Assembly (NCBI RefSeq): GCF_001704295.1
Contig: NZ_CP012334.1
Coordinates: 3,980,084 to 4,044,083 of the forward strand
Direction of reading: 5' to 3'
Length of the DNA: 64,000 nucleotides
From: Bordetella sp. H567
Lineage (GTDB): Bacteria; Pseudomonadota; Gammaproteobacteria; Burkholderiales; Burkholderiaceae_B
Position 1 is the stretch's first letter, and every line of letters starts with the position of its first letter. The notes under the pieces are model-generated. The model saw only the letters and a list, made by a program, of their open reading frames with translations, did no database searches and had not been told where the DNA came from. The translations under genes and the position numbers were made by a program. Shown here piece after piece: positions 1-8,327 of the stretch.

Positions 1-576
1 GGTCAGGTTCTCGCGCGTATCGGACAGGCGGTTTTCGGTTTCGCGGCGGCGCTCCTTGTAGCGCGACACACCGGCCGCTTCTTCCAGGAATACCCGCAGT
101 TCCTCGGGCCGCGCCTCGATCAGGCGATTGATCATGCCCTGGCCGATGATGGCGTACCCGCGCGCGCCCAGGCCGGTGCCCAGGAAGATGTCGTGGATGT
201 CGCGGCGGCGCACCTGCTGGTTATTGACGAAATAGCTGCTGGTGCCGTCGCGCGTCAGGACCCGCCGCACCGCGATTTCGGCGTAGGTGCTCCATTGCCC
301 GGCGGCGCGTCCTTCGCTGTTGTCGAACACCATTTCCACGGACGCGCGGGCGGCCGGCTTGCGGTTGCCCGATCCATTGAAGATGACGTCCTGCATGGAT
401 TCGCCGCGCAGTTCCGATGCCTTGGCCTCGCCCAGCACCCATCGTACGGCGTCGATGATGTTCGATTTGCCGCAGCCATTGGGTCCCACCACGCCGACCA
501 GCTGGCTGGGGACCGGAATGACCGTGGGATCGACAAACGATTTGAAGCCGGCGAGTTTTAGCTGGGTAAGGCGCAC
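1..576 (-). CDS. smc: Chromosome segregation ATPase SMC, N-terminal part (cut by window edge)
   Basis: Only the first 192 codons lie in the window; the gene continues beyond base 1. SMC is the long coiled-coil ATPase that, with ScpA/ScpB, compacts and separates chromosomes. Reading the minus strand from a GTG at 576 gives [18 protein letters not shown], the standard SMC N-terminus, followed by the Walker A motif GPNGCGKSN at about residues 30-38 and the conserved [16 protein letters not shown] and [17 protein letters not shown] stretches that end the N-terminal ATPase lobe. The GTG start is chosen because it begins exactly at the conserved N-terminus; no clear Shine-Dalgarno is visible before it. 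It is divergent from lplT. The call rests on direct reading of conserved motifs and is firm. Confidence 0.95.
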   Translation of the reverse strand, partial: MRLTQLKLAGFKSFVDPTVIPVPSQLVGVVGPNGCGKSNIIDAVRWVLGEAKASELRGESMQDVIFNGSGNRKPAARASVEMVFDNSEGRAAGQWSTYAEIAVRRVLTRDGTSSYFVNNQQVRRRDIHDIFLGTGLGARGYAIIGQGMINRLIEARPEELRVFLEEAAGVSRYKERRRETENRLSDTRENLT

Positions 577-954
577 AGTATCTGATTGACTGACCGGAGG
601 GTTGATGGACGCGTGTGAACGGACCTGCCGCGCATTGCAAATCGGCCCCGCGGGGCCGATGCTGACGAACCGGCTCGATGGACCGGCTTTTTTCGGGCCT
701 TATGATACCCCACCGGATACCCCGCCGGCCGCCCCGGCCGCACGGGGCGCAGCCCATCCGCCGCTTCCCTGGGCCGCTCCGCGGGCCCCGCGCACCCCGA
801 TGCGGCGCCGCGTCATGGGGCCTGGGCCGGGGCCGCGATCAACGCCGCGCCCCAGGGCGGACGCTATACTCCCTGACACTTTTATTTGGCGCGGGCCTAT
901 TCATACCGCGGCCGCTGCCGGATACTGACCGGCAACGTGAATGGGGACATCTCT
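577..954. other. Intergenic region between divergent smc and lplT
   Basis: This 378-base gap has no convincing gene. It holds a perfect 20-bp palindrome at 641-660 and a run of six T at 688-693 that follows two CCGG-containing segments. The rest is very GC-rich and I see no clear sigma-70 promoter. Both flanking promoters must lie here. Confidence 0.5.
641..660. repeat. Perfect 20-bp palindrome upstream of lplT and smc
   Basis: The sequence ATCGGCCCCGCGGGGCCGAT is its own reverse complement over all 20 bases. It sits between two divergent genes, so it cannot end either of them. It could be an operator or a stem in an lplT leader transcript; function is unknown. Confidence 0.6.
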
Positions 955-2271
955 TTGAAACGCGGTTTCTTTCTGGTCATGGCGGCGCAGGCCCTGTCCT
1001 CGCTGGCGGACAATGCGCTGTTCATCGCGGCGATCGCCCTCATCCAGGAATTGCGCGGTCCGGACTGGATGGCGCCGGTCATGAAATGGTCCTTTGCGCT
1101 GGCCTACGTGCTGCTGGCCGCTTTTGTCGGCGCCATCGCGGATTCCTACCCCAAGGGCCGCGTGATGTTCGCCACCAACGCCTTGAAGGTCGGCGGCTGC
1201 CTGCTGATGTTTTCCTATGCAAGCCTGGGCGTCGCGCACGCGCATCAAACCTATCTGGTCTGCCTGGCCTACGCGCTGGTGGGCGTCGGCGCGGCCGCCT
1301 ATTCGCCCGCCAAGTACGGCATCGTGACCGAAATGCTGCCGCCCGAGCTCCTGGTCAAGGGCAATAGCTGGATCGAAGGCCTGACGGTCATCTCCATCAT
1401 CCTCGGCACGGTGCTGGGCGGCGCGCTGATTTCGCCCGATGTGTCCGACCTCATCCTGCACCACCCCTGGAGCGCCAAGCTGGTACACACGCCGGCCGAG
1501 GCCGCCATCCTGGTCATCGCCGGCGTCTACCTGCTGGCGTCGGCCGGCAATCTCATCATCCCCAAGACGCACGTACGCTATCCGCCGCAGCAGAAGAACC
1601 CCATCCGGCTCATCTCCACCTTCGGCGGCTACGTGCGCGTGTTGTGGCACGACAAGCTGGGCCAGATCTCGCTGGCCGTCACCACCCTGTTCTGGGGCGC
1701 GGGGGCCACCCTGCAACTGATCGTCATCGAATGGGGCCGCAGCCAGCTGGGCTACCGGCTGGACCAGGCGTCCATCCTGATGGGGATCGCTGCGGTGGGT
1801 ACGGTCATCGGGTCCATCCTGGCCGGGCGCATCCCGTTGCGCAAGGCGCTGAGCGTGCTGCCCGTCGGTGCCGCCATGGGGCTGGTCGTACTGCTGATGC
1901 CTTTGGTGCATACGACCTGGCAGGTGTATGTGCTGCTGCTGGTGGTGGGGGGCTCGGCGGGTTTCTTCGTCGTGCCGATGAACGCGCTGCTGCAGCATCG
2001 GGGCCATGTCCTGCTGTCGGCGGGGCACTCCATCGCGGTGCAGAACTTCAACGAGCAGCTCAATATCCTGCTCATGGTGGCGATGTACACGCTGTTGCTG
2101 TGGCTGGACCTGCCTATCGGCATCATCATCGTGATCTTCGGCTCCATCGTGGCCATCCTGATGCTGATCTTCATGCGCTGGAGCCGCCGCAACATGCAGG
2201 AGCGCCCGGAACTGATCGGCCAGATCGGCCAGGAAGGCCACGGCAAGGCCCTGGAGGGCCGCGCCCACTAA
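955..2271 (+). CDS. lplT: Lysophospholipid transporter LplT (MFS)
   Basis: About 438 residues with roughly 12 hydrophobic segments. LplT flips lyso-phosphatidylethanolamine across the inner membrane for re-acylation. The N-terminal region matches the family: SLADNALFIAAIALI, then AFVGAIADSYPKGRVM, and the hallmark VGVGAAAYSPAKYGIVTEM around residues 105-125. The start chosen is TTG at 955 (protein MKRGFFLVMAAQ), preceded by GGGGA eight bases upstream; a GTG at 937 and a TTG at 886 are in frame. No acyltransferase (aas) gene lies next door, whereas in enterics lplT pairs with aas. It converges on the uracil glycosylase gene across a short gap containing the palindrome GTCGCGGCCGCGAC (2274-2287). 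Function follows from family similarity; the start is less certain than the identity. Confidence 0.85.
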   Translation: MKRGFFLVMAAQALSSLADNALFIAAIALIQELRGPDWMAPVMKWSFALAYVLLAAFVGAIADSYPKGRVMFATNALKVGGCLLMFSYASLGVAHAHQTYLVCLAYALVGVGAAAYSPAKYGIVTEMLPPELLVKGNSWIEGLTVISIILGTVLGGALISPDVSDLILHHPWSAKLVHTPAEAAILVIAGVYLLASAGNLIIPKTHVRYPPQQKNPIRLISTFGGYVRVLWHDKLGQISLAVTTLFWGAGATLQLIVIEWGRSQLGYRLDQASILMGIAAVGTVIGSILAGRIPLRKALSVLPVGAAMGLVVLLMPLVHTTWQVYVLLLVVGGSAGFFVVPMNALLQHRGHVLLSAGHSIAVQNFNEQLNILLMVAMYTLLLWLDLPIGIIIVIFGSIVAILMLIFMRWSRRNMQERPELIGQIGQEGHGKALEGRAH

Positions 2272-2345
2272 AGGTCGCGGCCGCGACGCCTGCCGCGCGG
2301 CGCCGGACTCGGCCGCCGCGAGGCGCCTTCCAGCGTTGACAGGCC

Positions 2346-3461
2346 CTAGGACTGCAGCAGGCTCACCGCCAGCCGCAAGTCCTGCCAGGCGCGCGCCTTT
2401 TCAACCGGACTGCGCAGAAGATACGCCGGGTGGTAGCTGACCACCATGGGTATCTCGCCATCCGCCGTCTTCAAGGTGTGCACGCGCCCGCGCAGGCTGC
2501 CGATGGCGGCATCGGTCTCCAGCAGCGTCTGGGCGGCGAAGCGGCCCAGCACCAGGATGCGTTCCGGCTTGAGTAGCGCGATCTGGCGCATCAGGTATGG
2601 CCGGCACGCGGCGATTTCTTCAGGCTTGGGATTGCGATTGCCGGGCGGCCGGCACTTGATGACGTTGGCGATATAGACGTCGCGCTCGCGGCTCATGCCG
2701 ACGGCCGCCAGCATGGCGTCCAGCAACTGGCCGGAGCGGCCCACGAAAGGCAGGCCCTGCCGGTCTTCCTGTTCGCCCGGCGCCTCGCCGACCACCAGCC
2801 AGCGGGCCTGTTCCGCTCCCATGCCGAACACCGCCTGCCGGCGTCCCCGGCACAAGCCGCAGGCCGTGCATTCGATCACGCGGTCGCGCAAGGTAGCCAT
2901 GTCCAGCATCGCCAGCGATTCCGCGGTTGGCGCCGGCTGCGGCGGCGGCGCATCCTTGGCCGGACGCGCGCCGAGCGCAGGCGGCCTGGCCGGACGCGGC
3001 ACCACGACCGGTATCCGTGCCGGCGCATCCGGCGCGGCCGCGGACGCGACGCCGGCGGCCTGGTTCGCCGCGGGCCCCGGCGCGATGCCCGGTGCCTGGT
3101 TCGTCGCGGATGCCGGCGCCTGGGGCGGCAGGCCCGCCGCCCCGGCGGGGGCGCCCGCCTCGGATCGACCTTCCGACCCGGCTGGCGTGCCAGCCTCGCC
3201 ATGCGGCCCGGCGCTGGCGTGTGGGCCCGCATCGACATGCGGCCCGGCGGCCACGCGCAACCCGGCCACCCCCCCGGCGCCCGTGCCGGCCGCGGCTACA
3301 CCCGCGGCCGCCGTGCGGGCGTCGGCCTGTACGCCGGGTGCGCGGGGTTCAGGCTCACCCTGCCGCAGCCACACCTTTTCCATTCCGATCTCGCGCAGCC
3401 ACGCCCGCTGCAGCGGATTCAGCAGCGGCGCCTTCGCGGATACGGGCGTCCCGTCAGTCAT
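2346..3461 (-). CDS. Family 4 uracil-DNA glycosylase with long N-terminal linker
   Basis: A 371-residue protein. The C-terminal 175 residues are a complete family 4 uracil-DNA glycosylase, which removes uracil from DNA at the start of base excision repair. Visible are the motif GEAPGEQEDRQGLPFVGRSG (about 225-244), the late motif SYHPAYLLRSP (about 342-352), and the 4Fe-4S cysteine set: Cys198, Cys201, Cys270 and Cys286, spaced as in thermophilic homologues. Residues about 45-190 are an Ala/Gly/Pro-rich linker with repeated AGPH units, far longer than in ordinary family members. The first 40 residues (NPLQRAWLREIGMEKVW) resemble the N-terminal helix seen in proteobacterial homologues. The ATG at 3461 overlaps the end of tsaB-rimI by 8 bases, so the two are probably translationally coupled. 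Confidence 0.9.
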   Translation of the reverse strand: MTDGTPVSAKAPLLNPLQRAWLREIGMEKVWLRQGEPEPRAPGVQADARTAAAGVAAAGTGAGGVAGLRVAAGPHVDAGPHASAGPHGEAGTPAGSEGRSEAGAPAGAAGLPPQAPASATNQAPGIAPGPAANQAAGVASAAAPDAPARIPVVVPRPARPPALGARPAKDAPPPQPAPTAESLAMLDMATLRDRVIECTACGLCRGRRQAVFGMGAEQARWLVVGEAPGEQEDRQGLPFVGRSGQLLDAMLAAVGMSRERDVYIANVIKCRPPGNRNPKPEEIAACRPYLMRQIALLKPERILVLGRFAAQTLLETDAAIGSLRGRVHTLKTADGEIPMVVSYHPAYLLRSPVEKARAWQDLRLAVSLLQS

Positions 3462-4821
3462 GGGCGGTGGCCTCCTGGGGCACCGGCTTCTGCATCACCA
3501 GCGCGTCTTCGCGCCGGCCCCGGCCGGCCGGATAGTAGCCGCGGCGCAGGCCCACGCGCAGGAACCCATGATGTTCATAGAAGGCCACCGCCCCCGTGTT
3601 CGACGGACGCACTTCCAGCAGCAGGCCGCCGATGCCTCGCTCGCGCGCCCGCTGGACGCACCACGCGATCAGCCGGGAACCCAGCCCCTGGCGATGCATG
3701 GCCTTGTCGACGGCCACCACCAGCAGATGCGACACATCGGGGGCATGCATCAGGATGCAGAAACCGAGCATGCGGCCGGCCCGGCGCAGTACGCAGGTGT
3801 CATAGCCGGCCGCCAGCGCGTCCGCGAAATTGCGGCGCGTCCAGGGAAAGGCCTGCACCGAGGCTTCGATGCGCTCCATATCGTCCAGGTCCAGCACCGT
3901 CATGGGCGACATGTCGACCGGCAGGCCGTCGGACTGGGGCCCGATCGCCGGGGCGGCCTGCGCCGTGTCCGATGCGGCGGCGGCCATCCCGGACACCATC
4001 GCCGCGCCGGCGGCTGTTCCGGGCGCGGGGCCCGGCGCCAGCACGGAGGCGGCCTTCGGGTTGCCGCCCTGGCCTGCCATCCGTTCCGCCGTGGTATAGG
4101 CCACGCGGTCGCGGACGTACAAAGGCATGGCCTGTTCCGGCGGCACGGTTTCACCGCGGCGCCACGCCAGCAGCGCCAGCCGGGCGATATCCCGCGCGTG
4201 CGGGCGCTTGGCGTCGAAACGCGTCCAATCCGCGTGCGGCGCCATTTGCCGTGCATAAACGTCCCAGGCGTCGCCAGCCAGGACCGGCGCGAGCGCCAGC
4301 CCCGTGCGCATGCGCCAATCTTCCAGATGGCCCTCCACCCAGGGCACGACGTGCGCCGCGGCGATCAGCAGAGGGGCTTGCAGGACATCCCAGGCGGTAT
4401 CGTCGTCGGCGCCCTGCACACGCCGGTACACGGCCAGATAGACCTCGTCCATGCGGGCATCCAGGGCCACCACCACCGCCTGGTCGGGCCGGGCGGGCAC
4501 TTGCGCCGCGACAGCCAGATGCGAAACCACCGGGACGACCGGCAAGTCGTGCGCCAGCGCGATGCCTTGCGCCACCCCGCAGGCCACCCGCAGGCCGGTG
4601 AAGCCCCCCGGCCCCTGGCCGAATGCCACGGCATGGATGCCGCTGGCCTCGATGCCGGCGTCGCGCAGCAGGTCGCGCGCCATGGGCAACAGGCGCTCGG
4701 CATGTTCCTGTGCACCGTCATGCTCGAGCGTGGCGATGGCCATGCCGTCCGTGCCATCACGCAGCAGCGCGACGCTGCATCGGGACGACGATGTCTCAAG
4801 GGCCAGTAAAGTGGGTCTCAT
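3454..4821 (-). CDS. tsaB-rimI: Fused TsaB-RimI: t6A synthesis subunit plus ribosomal-protein S18 alanine N-acetyltransferase
   Basis: 455 residues from the ATG at 4821 (MRPTLLALETSSSRCSVALL). Residues 1 to about 230 are TsaB, the non-catalytic partner of TsaD in making threonylcarbamoyl-A37 in tRNA; the motif GPGGFTGLR is at about 70-78. Residues about 235-303 are a low-complexity Ala/Pro/Gly linker. Residues 304-450 are a GNAT acetyltransferase of the RimI type, with the acetyl-CoA motif RQGLGSRL at about 377-384 and the RPSNTGAVAFYEHHGF segment. In many bacteria tsaB and rimI are separate adjacent genes; here they are one frame with no stop between them. It overlaps the downstream uracil glycosylase gene by 8 bases. 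The intergenic region to risA (4822-4952) must hold divergent promoters. Confidence 0.92.
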   Translation of the reverse strand: MRPTLLALETSSSRCSVALLRDGTDGMAIATLEHDGAQEHAERLLPMARDLLRDAGIEASGIHAVAFGQGPGGFTGLRVACGVAQGIALAHDLPVVPVVSHLAVAAQVPARPDQAVVVALDARMDEVYLAVYRRVQGADDDTAWDVLQAPLLIAAAHVVPWVEGHLEDWRMRTGLALAPVLAGDAWDVYARQMAPHADWTRFDAKRPHARDIARLALLAWRRGETVPPEQAMPLYVRDRVAYTTAERMAGQGGNPKAASVLAPGPAPGTAAGAAMVSGMAAAASDTAQAAPAIGPQSDGLPVDMSPMTVLDLDDMERIEASVQAFPWTRRNFADALAAGYDTCVLRRAGRMLGFCILMHAPDVSHLLVVAVDKAMHRQGLGSRLIAWCVQRARERGIGGLLLEVRPSNTGAVAFYEHHGFLRVGLRRGYYPAGRGRREDALVMQKPVPQEATAHD

Positions 4822-4952
4822 GGTCCGGAATTGTACGTAATACCAAAGACTTGCCCTCGGTTGTAAGGATGAGTTCAACCATCCTGTCCAATGTGTAATA
4901 TCTTGTGAACGACCACTAGCCGCTCATTCCGGGCGCTGTTACATTTCCGGCC

Positions 4953-5687
4953 ATGAATACGCAAAACACCACTCCGACGCGCAAAGTCCTGGTTGTCGAC
5001 GACGATCCCCGCCTGCGGGACCTGCTCAGGCGGTATCTGTCGGAACAGGGCTTCAACGTCTTCGTTGCCGAAGACGCCAAGGAAATGGGCAAGCTGTGGC
5101 AGCGCGAGCACTTCGACCTGCTGGTGCTGGACCTGATGCTGCCGGGCGAAGACGGCCTGTCCATCTGCCGCCGCCTTCGAGGTGGGCACGACAATACCCC
5201 TATTATCATGCTGACCGCCAAGGCCGAGGAAATCGACCGCATCGTCGGCCTGGAAATGGGCGCGGACGACTACCTGTCCAAGCCGTTCAACCCTCGCGAA
5301 CTGCTGGCCCGCATCAACGCCATCCTGCGCCGCCGCGGCACGGAAGAGCACCCCGGCGCGCCCAGTCAGGAAAACGAATCCATTGCCTTCGGCCCTTATG
5401 TGCTGAACCTCTCAACGCGCACCTTGACGCGCAACAACGAGCAGGTGCCCATCACCACCGGGGAATTCTCGGTGCTGAAGGTGTTTGCCCGCCATCCCAA
5501 GATTCCCCTGTCGCGCGACAAGCTGATGGAGCTGGCCCGCGGCCGCGAATACGAAGCGTTCGATCGCAGCCTGGACGTACAGATTTCCCGCCTGCGCAAA
5601 CTGATCGAACCGAACCCTTCCAAGCCCGTATTCATCCAGACGGTATGGGGGCTGGGTTACGTCTTCGTGCCGGACGGTGGCAGCTGA
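4953..5687 (+). CDS. risA: OmpR-family response regulator RisA
   Basis: 244 residues. The receiver domain (about 10-125) has the acidic pair DDD at 16-18, the phosphoacceptor Asp60 in VLDLMLPGEDG and the KPF lysine motif. The C-terminal winged helix (about 140-240) is of the OmpR type, with RSLDVQISRLRKLIEPNP and IQTVWGLGYVFVP. The sequence matches the Bordetella RisA I know from memory and the gene sits directly before a full sensor kinase. In Bordetella RisA controls genes expressed in the Bvg-minus state and can also be phosphorylated by a non-cognate kinase. The gap to risS is only 34 bases, indicating an operon. Confidence 0.92.
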   Translation: MNTQNTTPTRKVLVVDDDPRLRDLLRRYLSEQGFNVFVAEDAKEMGKLWQREHFDLLVLDLMLPGEDGLSICRRLRGGHDNTPIIMLTAKAEEIDRIVGLEMGADDYLSKPFNPRELLARINAILRRRGTEEHPGAPSQENESIAFGPYVLNLSTRTLTRNNEQVPITTGEFSVLKVFARHPKIPLSRDKLMELARGREYEAFDRSLDVQISRLRKLIEPNPSKPVFIQTVWGLGYVFVPDGGS

Positions 5688-5721
5688 AACCTGATCGTTC
5701 CCGGGGCAGGAACGCCGCAAC

Positions 5722-7113
5722 ATGCTCCGTTTTCGCAGCGCCCTCAAAGCCATGACGTCACGCGTGCGTCTTGGGCTGTTCGGCCGTACCTTTCTCTTGC
5801 TTGCCGCCCTCATGCTGGTCAGCCTGGGGGCCTGGTTGCAGGTGTTCTTCAGCATGGAGCTGGGGCCACGTGCCAACCAGATGGCGCAGCGGGTCATCAC
5901 CGCCGTCAATATCACGCGCACCGCCCTGGTCTATTCCGAGGCGGACGAACGCAGCAAGCTGCTGCTGGACCTGGCGACCAACGAAGGGATCCAGGTCTAC
6001 CCCCGGGAACTGACCGATTTCGCCGAGCCCCTGCCCAACGACGACTACTGGCAGCGCGTGGCGGACCACATCCGTAGCCGTTTCGGCCCCGAAACCCAGA
6101 TCGCCTGGGGCGTCAACCAGGTACCGGGCTTCTGGGTCAGCTTTCAGATCGATCATGACCTGTACTGGCTGGTCTTCGAACGCGAGCAGATCGGCCTGAC
6201 GGGCGGCATCGAATGGCTGGGCTGGGGCGCCACCGCGCTACTGCTGTCGCTGGTGGGCGCGGCGGTGAGCGTCGGGTTCGTGAACCGTCCGCTGTCCCGG
6301 CTGGCGCGCGCGGCACAGGTGCTGTCCCGGGGCGAAACGCCCGCTCCCCTGCCGGAAAACGGGCCGCTGGAGATCCGCGACCTGAACGCCTCGTTCAACC
6401 GCATGGCCAAGGACATCCGGCAGACGGAGGCAGACCGCGAATTGATGCTGGCCGGCATCTCGCACGATCTGCGCACTCCGCTGGCGCGCATGCGCCTGGA
6501 GATCGAAATGAGCGGCGTGTCGGAGGACGCGCGCCAGGCAATCGACGACGATCTCGCCCAGATCGACCACAGTATCGGGCAGTTGATGGAATATGCGCGC
6601 CCGGCCGGCACACTCCCGCAGATGGCCACGGACGTCTCCAGCGTACTGGGCGAGCTGCTGGACCGCGAGCGCAGCCACACCGCGTCCACCGGGGGCGAAA
6701 TCGAAGCCTTCATCACGCCGGGTCTGCGGGCGCGCATCACCGCGCTGGATCTGAAGCGCATCGTCAGCAACCTGCTCGAAAACGCCCGCCGCTACGGGCG
6801 CTCGGGCGACGGGCAAGCCCATCTGTACATGGGCGTGCAATCCGAAGGCAATATCATCGCCATCGAAGTGTCCGACCGCGGCCCGGGCATCGCCGCCGAC
6901 GACGTGGACCGCCTGCTGCGGCCCTTCTCGCGCGGCGAGGCCGCGCGCACGGGCGTCAGCGGCGCGGGATTGGGCTTGGCTATCGTCGAACGCCTGCTCA
7001 AGCACGTGGGCGGCACGCTGAAAATGCTGCCGCGACCGGGCGGCGGGCTGACGGCCAGGATAGAATTGCCCAAAGCGCGGATTAGGAATTTTCAATTAGA
7101 CAGCGAAACCTAA
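5722..7113 (+). CDS. risS: Sensor histidine kinase RisS (full length)
   Basis: 463 residues with the order expected of an EnvZ-type kinase. A transmembrane helix (about 23-45) is followed by a periplasmic sensor region (46-160), a second helix (about 165-187), HAMP (188-235), and the phosphoacceptor His248 in GISHDLRTPLARMRLE. The N box NLLENARRYG (350-359) and the later motifs SDRGPGIAADDVDRLLRPFSRG and GAGLGLAIVERLLKHVGG follow. All catalytic motifs are present, so the kinase looks functional. In Bordetella pertussis the risS gene is known to be interrupted; here it is one open frame. An alternative start is Met11 (5752). Its 3' end overlaps the promoter proposed for ahpC. Confidence 0.92.
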   Translation: MLRFRSALKAMTSRVRLGLFGRTFLLLAALMLVSLGAWLQVFFSMELGPRANQMAQRVITAVNITRTALVYSEADERSKLLLDLATNEGIQVYPRELTDFAEPLPNDDYWQRVADHIRSRFGPETQIAWGVNQVPGFWVSFQIDHDLYWLVFEREQIGLTGGIEWLGWGATALLLSLVGAAVSVGFVNRPLSRLARAAQVLSRGETPAPLPENGPLEIRDLNASFNRMAKDIRQTEADRELMLAGISHDLRTPLARMRLEIEMSGVSEDARQAIDDDLAQIDHSIGQLMEYARPAGTLPQMATDVSSVLGELLDRERSHTASTGGEIEAFITPGLRARITALDLKRIVSNLLENARRYGRSGDGQAHLYMGVQSEGNIIAIEVSDRGPGIAADDVDRLLRPFSRGEAARTGVSGAGLGLAIVERLLKHVGGTLKMLPRPGGGLTARIELPKARIRNFQLDSET

Positions 7114-7124
7114 TAGCGTAAAAT
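7097..7124 (+). promoter_or_regulatory. Probable sigma-70 promoter of ahpC
   Basis: A -35 box TAGACA (7097-7102, five of six matches) and a -10 box TAAAAT (7119-7124, five of six) are separated by 16 bases. They straddle the risS stop codon and lie about 40 bases before the ahpC ATG, so ahpC can be transcribed independently of risAS. A peroxide-responsive operator is expected in this region but I could not delimit one. Confidence 0.55.
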
Positions 7125-7165
7125 TTCCTGTCTGAATTTCATCACCCAAAAACCAAGGAGTCCAC

Positions 7166-7714
7166 ATGAAAACTGTTGGCGACAAACTCGATCCTTTCAA
7201 GGTTGCCGGCGTCAAGCCCGGTTTCAACCATCACGAAGAAAACGGCGTGTCCGCCTTCGAGGACATCACCGAGAGCTCGTTCCCTGGCAAGTGGAAGGTG
7301 ATCTACTTCTATCCGAAGGACTTCACCTTCGTGTGCCCGACCGAAATCGTCGGCTTCAACGCCCTGGCGAAGGAATTCGAAGACCGTGACGCCGTCCTGC
7401 TGGGCGGTTCGACCGACAACGAATTCGTCAAGCTGGCCTGGCGCCGCGAACACCCGGACCTGAACAAGCTGGGTCACTATCAGTTCGGCGACACCACGGG
7501 TGCCCTGGTCGACCAACTGGGCGTGCGGGAAAAGTCCGCTGGCGTGGCGCTGCGCGCGACCTTCATCGTCGATCCGGACAATGTCATTCAACACGTTTCG
7601 GTGAACAACCTGAACGTGGGCCGCAACCCGGAAGAAGTCCTGCGTTTGCTCGACGGCCTGCAAACCGATGAGCTCTGCCCCTGCAACCGTAAGGTTGGCG
7701 GCGAGACGCTGTAA
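7166..7714 (+). CDS. ahpC: Peroxiredoxin AhpC (alkyl hydroperoxide reductase)
   Basis: 182 residues, normal for AhpC. It reduces hydrogen peroxide and organic hydroperoxides in the cytoplasm through a peroxidatic cysteine, here Cys57 in FYPKDFTFVCPTEIVGF. The C-terminus carries a Cys-Pro-Cys pair at 171 and 173 (ELCPCNRKVGG) supplying the resolving cysteine. The start is clear: AAGGAG stands six bases before the ATG. The next gene is ahpD rather than ahpF, which fits the ahpC-ahpD class where AhpD takes the reductant role. A small hairpin with a short T run separates the two genes and may tune their ratio. Confidence 0.95.
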   Translation: MKTVGDKLDPFKVAGVKPGFNHHEENGVSAFEDITESSFPGKWKVIYFYPKDFTFVCPTEIVGFNALAKEFEDRDAVLLGGSTDNEFVKLAWRREHPDLNKLGHYQFGDTTGALVDQLGVREKSAGVALRATFIVDPDNVIQHVSVNNLNVGRNPEEVLRLLDGLQTDELCPCNRKVGGETL

Positions 7715-7721
7715 GACTCCC

Positions 7722-7739
7722 AGCCCGGTTCGCCGGGCT
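7722..7739 (+). terminator. Hairpin between ahpC and ahpD (attenuator-like)
   Basis: AGCCCGG (7722-7728) pairs perfectly with CCGGGCT (7733-7739) around a TTCG tetraloop, followed only by a short TTTC. It starts just after the ahpC stop. The weak T tract suggests partial termination or 3'-end protection rather than a full stop. Confidence 0.6.
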
Positions 7740-7768
7740 TTCGCTGCTTCACGCTATAGGTAAAAACT

Positions 7769-8287
7769 ATGGAATTTATCCAAACCATTAAGGACGCAGT
7801 GCCGGATTGGGCCAAGGATATCCGGCTGAACCTGGACGGCGTGATTGCGCGGTCCACGTTGCCGGCGGCCGACGCCGTCGGGGCGGCCCTGGCGGCGGCT
7901 TTCGCCTCGCGCAGCCCCACCCTGATCGACGCGTTCAAGCAAGGCCTGTCGGAAACCGACGCAACCGCCGCATTGACGGCTGCCGCGCTGATGGGGATGA
8001 ACAACGTCTGGTATCCGTATGTCGAGATGGCGGAAGATGCCCAGTTGAAGAGCCTGCCCGCGCAGTTGCGGATGAATGCGTACTCGACCAGCGGCGGCGT
8101 GGAGAAGAAGCGGTTCGAATTGTTCGCCTTGGCGGCTTCCATCGTCGGCAAATGCCACTTCTGCGTGCAATCGCACTACGCACTGCTGAAAAAGGAAGGC
8201 TACACGGTGGAACAGCTGCGCGACGTCGGCCGCATCGCGGCCGTGGTCAATGCCGCGGCGCTGGTGTTGACGGCCCAGGGCAAGTAA
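7769..8287 (+). CDS. ahpD: AhpD-like carboxymuconolactone-decarboxylase-fold alkylhydroperoxidase
   Basis: 172 residues, essentially all helical. The CMD-domain active site is visible: Cys129 and Cys132 in GKCHFCVQSHYALLKKEG, with His136 following. AhpD proteins re-reduce AhpC using a thiol pair and proton-relay residues, and have weak peroxidase activity of their own. Position 54 bases after ahpC supports the functional pairing. The start ATG at 7769 gives the N-terminus MEFIQTIKDAVPDWAKDIRLN expected for the family. It converges on ispF. Confidence 0.92.
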   Translation: MEFIQTIKDAVPDWAKDIRLNLDGVIARSTLPAADAVGAALAAAFASRSPTLIDAFKQGLSETDATAALTAAALMGMNNVWYPYVEMAEDAQLKSLPAQLRMNAYSTSGGVEKKRFELFALAASIVGKCHFCVQSHYALLKKEGYTVEQLRDVGRIAAVVNAAALVLTAQGK

Positions 8288-8327
8288 AGCGCCGGGCGCG
8301 CGTACGCCACGGCGTGGGCGTGACGTA

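Noticed and set aside
2274-2287. Palindrome GTCGCGGCCGCGAC after lplT as a terminator
   Set aside because: Too short, without T run and in very GC-rich sequence; noted only within the lplT entry.
2695-4809. A 704-codon open frame on the plus strand over the glycosylase and tsaB-rimI
   Set aside because: Antisense to two genes with clear motifs; low-complexity Ala/Gly/His composition and no ribosome site.
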